From an uncultured bacterium (GTDB taxonomy: Bacteria; Patescibacteriota; Minisyncoccia; Phycocordibacterales; UBA918): a stretch of DNA of 45,983 bases. The stretch covers positions 1 through 45,983 of the forward strand of contig CAJXAG010000001.1 in assembly GCA_913050645.1 (NCBI GenBank), in the 5' to 3' direction. The notes beneath the pieces were generated by a model. It made no database searches and was not told the origin of the DNA. It was given only the letters and a program-made list of their open reading frames with translations. Position 1 is the stretch's first letter, and each line of letters opens with the position of its first letter. The translations under genes were made by a program, and so were the position numbers. Shown here one piece after another: positions 41,910 to 45,983 of the stretch.

Positions 41910-42245
41910 CTATCTTAGAATCTCAAGAAGACGACTCAGTGTCCCTTGTGCTCCAGGATTGCCCAGCGTCGTTGTCATCATTGGTTCATAATCAAGACGT
42001 TTCGTTTCTGGAGCAAAACCAGAAATTACATTCTCGATTGCGACCTCTTGCATCTCTTGCAGACTCATCCGAGCTTTGCCAAACACAACAATGACAGATT
42101 CTTCCTCGTTTACATGCGACACAAAACACACAGCGTGAGACTCAGCAGACTGCTGCCTACCAGCCTCTGCAACCTGTGCGGCTATCTTGCCCTTTGTTTT
42201 GAGTACAACACAAAATGGAAAGAGTGGAAATAACGTATCACCCAT
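41910..42245 (-). CDS. Orphan hypothetical protein
   Basis: A 111-residue soluble protein with no recognised domain. It contains a strand-rich first half (FPFCVVLKTKGKIAAQ, HAVCFVSHVNEEES) and a helical second half (MQEVAIENVISGF), ending in SRLLEILR. An AAAGGA ribosome binding site lies about 8 bases before the ATG. A perfect palindromic terminator follows 20 bases after the stop. Possible distant paralog of the 41292 product. Confidence 0.65.
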   Translation of the reverse strand: MGDTLFPLFPFCVVLKTKGKIAAQVAEAGRQQSAESHAVCFVSHVNEEESVIVVFGKARMSLQEMQEVAIENVISGFAPETKRLDYEPMMTTTLGNPGAQGTLSRLLEILR

Positions 42246-42300
42246 AAGGCATTCCTTTCATAAAACTAAGCTAACCGCAAAATACTATAACTTTCATACC

Positions 42301-42328
42301 TTGTAAAGAGTATGAGATATGCTACTAT
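42301..42328 (+). promoter_or_regulatory. Predicted promoter of rnr
   Basis: TTGTAA at 42301-42306, 16-base spacer, TACTAT at 42323-42328, with the ATG 13 bases later, leaving at most a very short leader without a Shine-Dalgarno sequence. Confidence 0.55.
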
Positions 42329-42340
42329 GCCAACCAATAT

Positions 42341-44287
42341 ATGACTGAAAATAAAAACATTTTTAAAGGTCCGGTGATGGTGCGTGGAAAAGGTACTGGT
42401 TTTTTTGCGATACCTGACGCCCCTGACGACGCAGAAGACATTGTAATCGACACTGCAAACCTTAACTTCGCACTTGATGGCGACGTTGTAAAAGTGGAGG
42501 TACTTCCTAAAATTGGTGGTAAACGCCAAGAAGGAAAAGTACTTGAAGTGCTTGAAGTCACACACACAGAGTTTGTTGGTACTGTGAAGCCTGCCGGAGC
42601 TGGTAAACCACAACGATACTTCCAGCCTGATAACCATCGTATCCACGTGCGACCCGTACTTCCTGACGCTACCGAGCTTGATGACGGCATGAAAGTGGTT
42701 ATTGAGATTGACTCATGGAAGTCTCCGCATGTTGACCCTATTGGGAAAATCACTGAAGTACTTGGAAAAGCAGGAGATCACGAAACAGAAATGCAGGCGA
42801 TCATCCGTTCTGGTGGTTTTTCTGAGAACTTCCCGGAAGAAATCTCAAAGGCAGCACAAGAACTCTACGATAATAAAGACAAGATTTTCTCTGAAGCTAT
42901 TGCCGACCCAAAACGACGAGATATGCGCGGGACACTAACGATGACCATCGACCCTGCTGACGCCAAGGACTTTGACGACGCACTCTCATTTAAGACACTT
43001 GAAAACGGAAACTATGAAATTGGTATTCATATCGCTGACGTATCGCACTATGTAAAAGAAGGGCAACCTATCGACACTGAAGCACATGAACGTGGGACTT
43101 CTATCTACTTGGTAGATCGTGTAATCCCGATGCTCCCAGAGGTACTTTCTAATGACCTGTGTTCGCTTCGACCAAATGAAGATCGACTTGCCTTCTCTGC
43201 TGTCTTTGAAGTAAACAGTGATGCTGGTGTGGTAGGACAATGGTACGGACAAACCGTTATTCATTCTGACCGACGCTTTTCATACGAGGAAGCGCAAGAA
43301 GCACTTGATACAAAAACAGGTGACTACGTAGAGGAGCTCAGCACCATGATGGACCTTGGACGACTCCTGCGTAAGCGCCGGTACAAGAATGGTGCCATTG
43401 CATTTGAACAACCTGAGGTAAAGTTTGTACTTGATGAGAACGGGAAACCTATCGATGCGGTCACAAAAATCCGTACCGAAACAATGATGATGATCGAGGA
43501 CTACATGCTTCTTGCCAACATGAAGGTTTCAGAACACATCAACACACTTTGTGAAGACTCCGGAAAAGAACCGAACTTTATCTACCGCATCCACGATGTA
43601 CCCGACCCTGAACGCATCGAGGAACTTGCGATCTTTATCCACGCACTTGGATATGAGTTCAATATAAAAGACGGTGTCAACGCTAAGGACATCAATAAAC
43701 TTCTGAAAGACATCGAAGGAAAACCTGAAGAGAACCTTCTGAAGGTAGCAACCATTCGATCCATGGCCAAGGCGGTGTACTCAACAAAGAACATCGGGCA
43801 CTTTGGGCTTGCATTTAAGCATTACACGCACTTCACCTCCCCGATTCGTCGATACCCTGATCTTATGGCACACCGAATGCTCCGTAAGCACTTAGACGGT
43901 TCAACGATCGGGCCAAAAGAAATCGTAAAGCACGAACGTACCGCCGTACACGCTTCAGAACGCGAAATGTATGCAGTACGCGCAGAACGAGAATCAGTCA
44001 AGTACAAGCAAGTTGAATACATGCTTGATAAAATTGGAGAAGAGTTTGACGGAATCATCACTGGCGTCACCGACTGGGGCATTTATGTCGAGGAAAAGAA
44101 CTCAAAGGCGGAAGGTATGATTCGTCTCGGCAGCATCAAAGGAGACTACTTCACCCACGAAGCAAGCAAGTACCGGGTCAAGGGAGACAAGACCGGTACG
44201 ACCTATGCACTCGGGCAAGAAATACGTATCAAACTGGTACGGGCTGATTTGGCAGAAAAACAAATCGACTACGAGCTCATAAAATAA
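42341..44287 (+). CDS. rnr: Ribonuclease R
   Basis: A 648-residue processive 3'-5' exoribonuclease of the RNase II/R family that degrades structured RNA. The N-terminal cold-shock-like domains are present but reduced (from FKGPVMVRGKGTGFF). The RNB catalytic domain has TIDPADAKDFDDALS with metal-binding Asp 204, 210, 212 and 213, then HERGTSIYLVDRVIPMLP, HFGLAFKHYTHFTSPIRRYPDLM, and a C-terminal S1 domain (FDGIITGVTDWGIYVEEKN). It probably trims mRNA 3' ends, which is relevant since several transcripts here end in large structured elements. Confidence 0.94.
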   Translation: MTENKNIFKGPVMVRGKGTGFFAIPDAPDDAEDIVIDTANLNFALDGDVVKVEVLPKIGGKRQEGKVLEVLEVTHTEFVGTVKPAGAGKPQRYFQPDNHRIHVRPVLPDATELDDGMKVVIEIDSWKSPHVDPIGKITEVLGKAGDHETEMQAIIRSGGFSENFPEEISKAAQELYDNKDKIFSEAIADPKRRDMRGTLTMTIDPADAKDFDDALSFKTLENGNYEIGIHIADVSHYVKEGQPIDTEAHERGTSIYLVDRVIPMLPEVLSNDLCSLRPNEDRLAFSAVFEVNSDAGVVGQWYGQTVIHSDRRFSYEEAQEALDTKTGDYVEELSTMMDLGRLLRKRRYKNGAIAFEQPEVKFVLDENGKPIDAVTKIRTETMMMIEDYMLLANMKVSEHINTLCEDSGKEPNFIYRIHDVPDPERIEELAIFIHALGYEFNIKDGVNAKDINKLLKDIEGKPEENLLKVATIRSMAKAVYSTKNIGHFGLAFKHYTHFTSPIRRYPDLMAHRMLRKHLDGSTIGPKEIVKHERTAVHASEREMYAVRAERESVKYKQVEYMLDKIGEEFDGIITGVTDWGIYVEEKNSKAEGMIRLGSIKGDYFTHEASKYRVKGDKTGTTYALGQEIRIKLVRADLAEKQIDYELIK

Positions 44288-44320
44288 TAGAAAAGACGTG
44301 TCATGCACGTCTTTTCTATT
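44286..44320. terminator. Bidirectional 15-bp terminator
   Basis: Stem 44286-44300/44306-44320 with loop TCATG and A/T flanks, between convergent rnr and the transglycosylase. Both stop codons touch the stem (44285-44287 and 44319-44321). Confidence 0.88.
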
Positions 44321-45713
44321 AGGTTTTGAGTGCCTCAGTCACTCCTGCGATAGAAAAGAAATACGCTTGTGCATCAGGGCCATATTGTTGTGTATATTGA
44401 TTTACATCACAATCTTTTGCAAAGTGCGTAAATGCTCGAAATAAATCATACCCCACTGGCTCACCTGCCATTTCACGTAACTCTTCATCTGTGTATGCAT
44501 CTACCAGCGCATGGAGGCATGCACCAATAGTCCAAGAGCCCGCATTGTATGCATTTATCATACATGGAACGAGGAAATGCTTTTGCCACAACTGCTCACC
44601 CTCTTGTCCTTCTCCAAACAATGCACGTAATCGTTCATACGTTTCTGGGCGCTCCCGACGCACAGTACCACCCCCTTCCTGCGGCACAATTTCATTCTGC
44701 ATCCAATGCCGGACACGTGTATAAATATTTGAAAAATGCTTTCCTGCCACATCTACTTCTTCCCTAAATGAAAGTCGGCGCTCAGGATCGTAGCCATTCT
44801 CTTCCCGCACATCATCCTTCAGCTGCATAACACCCTCTGCGGTCACACTGTTTTTCGGGAGCCCTGCATTAAACCGCGACTCTTGAGCTGCAAGCCCCAC
44901 CACAAAACCACGCAGCTCATCTTGTACCAGTTGCGGCACACGATTGTGAAACTCTATCTCCTGTTCTAAGTACTCAGACCGCGTGCGCTCCTGTCTGTCT
45001 CCACGAACCATCTTCTCTGGATTCATGCCATAGTACTGTACAACGTCAACCATAGTCTCTATACCATTACCACCGTTGACTGCGTCGAGAATACTCTGCG
45101 CAAGTTCCGGCTCGTCATCGGCCCGAGACACTGCACTTTCAAATTCTTGAGTAACATTACGTTGAGATATTTCATCCGTTGAAACATCATACTCACGTGC
45201 ATGCCTTGCCTCCACATACCGTAACCACTCACCTGCGATATTACCTGCAAGCATACCAGAATCATCAAGCCCACCCGGAGCTAATAAATAATCAAACTCC
45301 TCAGGTTGACCATCGGCACCTGTGCGAGTTCGCTGTACAATAAAATTCTCGAAATCAACCACCTGCCCCACTGGTGCACCAGACTCATCCACAAACAACA
45401 CTTGGTCATACCGCAATTCCCACCACCTTTGCCAACCAAGTCGTTCTCTCTCGAACGATTCGCTACTTGGCAATACTTCTACCGACTCCATCTCTGACTC
45501 AGACATAGCTTCTTCTCGATCCTCACTCTCCTTTAAAAAAGCAGTTCCCACAACCCCTCCTAGAGCTCCTGCAGTCATCGCGCTACTTGCGGCACCACGC
45601 AAAAAACCCCGACGTGTCATTGTCTTCGGTTTTTTCTGTACAGTTTCTTTTTTACGCTTACGTTCGTAAGTCGGATACCCTGCGTTATTCATTCCTGATT
45701 GCTCAAACGCCAT
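44319..45713 (-). CDS. Tat-exported lytic transglycosylase (SLT domain)
   Basis: A 464-residue exported enzyme. After a basic lead, residues 31-60 form a twin-arginine signal (TMTRRGFLRGAASS followed by a hydrophobic stretch), so it is exported folded by the Tat system. A long acidic region of unknown function (70-265) precedes an SLT-type catalytic domain: GLAAQESRFN with the likely catalytic Glu 278, then NSVTAEGVMQL and, further on, INAYNAGSW. It would cleave peptidoglycan glycan strands during growth or division. ATG at 45713 or eight codons later. Confidence 0.8.
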   Translation of the reverse strand: MAFEQSGMNNAGYPTYERKRKKETVQKKPKTMTRRGFLRGAASSAMTAGALGGVVGTAFLKESEDREEAMSESEMESVEVLPSSESFERERLGWQRWWELRYDQVLFVDESGAPVGQVVDFENFIVQRTRTGADGQPEEFDYLLAPGGLDDSGMLAGNIAGEWLRYVEARHAREYDVSTDEISQRNVTQEFESAVSRADDEPELAQSILDAVNGGNGIETMVDVVQYYGMNPEKMVRGDRQERTRSEYLEQEIEFHNRVPQLVQDELRGFVVGLAAQESRFNAGLPKNSVTAEGVMQLKDDVREENGYDPERRLSFREEVDVAGKHFSNIYTRVRHWMQNEIVPQEGGGTVRRERPETYERLRALFGEGQEGEQLWQKHFLVPCMINAYNAGSWTIGACLHALVDAYTDEELREMAGEPVGYDLFRAFTHFAKDCDVNQYTQQYGPDAQAYFFSIAGVTEALKT

Positions 45714-45781
45714 ATATATCTATTATTCTACCTGAAAGATTTTCTGATTTGGTACGTCATTAACAGTACAAACAAATTATT

Positions 45782-45952
45782 ATGAGAACACAACACTACA
45801 ACTTCGCATACCGAAATATCGAAACCGCCGATGTCAAAAAGGGTGGCGGTATTTTTGCGTCCATGTGTACCCTTCCAGTACGCTTGTCGCAACTCCGATC
45901 TAGCCGTGGGTATGGTTCTCGTAAATCTGCATACTATATGCAAAACTTTTAG
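45782..45952 (+). CDS. Possible small basic protein at the window edge
   Basis: A 56-codon frame (MRTQHYNFAYRNIETADVKK onward) rich in Arg, Tyr and Ser, divergent from the transglycosylase. There is no clear ribosome binding site. An ACCGCC/GGCGGT hairpin followed by ATTTTT at about 45825-45857 inside it could instead be a terminator. Low support. Confidence 0.3.
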   Translation: MRTQHYNFAYRNIETADVKKGGGIFASMCTLPVRLSQLRSSRGYGSRKSAYYMQNF

Positions 45953-45983
45953 CCAAACAAGAAATATCCCCGTGGCTGCATCG

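Noticed and set aside
45728..45943. 71-residue minus-strand ORF at the right edge
   Set aside because: No start signals, unusual composition, and it overlaps the promoter region of the transglycosylase gene.

Overview
The window looks like a chromosomal segment of a Candidate Phyla Radiation bacterium (Patescibacteria, probably a Parcubacteria/Paceibacteria lineage). This is inferred from gene content and protein style: a zinc-less L33-like protein, a DnaG whose zinc-finger ligands are mostly lost, lysine-rich histone-H1-like tails on RpoD and another protein, a helicase fused to a RecB-type nuclease, an rpsP-khpA-trmD cluster without rimM, and many small orphan genes. No tRNA, rRNA, CRISPR array, transposase or phage gene was seen.

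Layout. 1-1230: two small exported proteins with their own promoter, strong ribosome binding sites and terminators. 1250-7000: truB, then a minus-strand polysaccharide block (GT4 glycogen-synthase-like, GH57 amylase, H1-tailed DUF5752-like protein, GH15 glucoamylase). 7236-9355: L33-like protein, an orphan gene and class I aldolase. 9485-11769: ABC-2 exporter and a P-loop kinase. 11873-15926: prmC, two membrane proteins, hisS, a DEDD exonuclease and a coiled-coil protein. 16233-21789: uppP, DsbA-like protein, helicase-nuclease, carbonic-anhydrase-like protein. 21970-25144: an NhaD/ArsB-type transporter between two paralogous CBS proteins, then a lycopene-cyclase-like membrane protein. 25432-28613: dnaG-rpoD. 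28725-29877: three orphan gene cassettes, followed by a 360-base run of hairpins. 30427-37327: rpoB-rpoC with a leader of about 320 nt. 37879-39728: two further orphan cassettes (one frameshifted), trmD, Nudix. 40149-42245: rpsP-khpA and two hypotheticals. 42341-45713: RNase R and a Tat-exported lytic transglycosylase.

The most unusual signal is a family of six structured elements, all on the minus strand and each directly at the 3' end of a gene (aldolase, ABC ATPase, uppP, rpoD, rpoC, khpA). They share internal-loop sequences (UCA opposite CUC, a GUAC/GUAC apical helix, UGC or UAC opposite CUU) while the helices between change by compensatory substitution. In five of six the outer stem includes the stop codon of the upstream gene. 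At least four are followed by a separate hairpin that looks like the real terminator, so they should be transcribed as 3'-UTR RNA; one lies between two cistrons. I do not recognise the family.

A second theme is palindromic DNA: many terminators are perfect inverted repeats of 28-44 bases, several are reused at distant loci, and prmC carries four palindromic segments inside its reading frame, one of which (a CGTACG repeat) recurs almost identically inside trmD. Housekeeping genes mostly lack Shine-Dalgarno sequences and often have a -10 box just upstream of the start, whereas the small orphan genes have strong Shine-Dalgarno sequences and private terminators.
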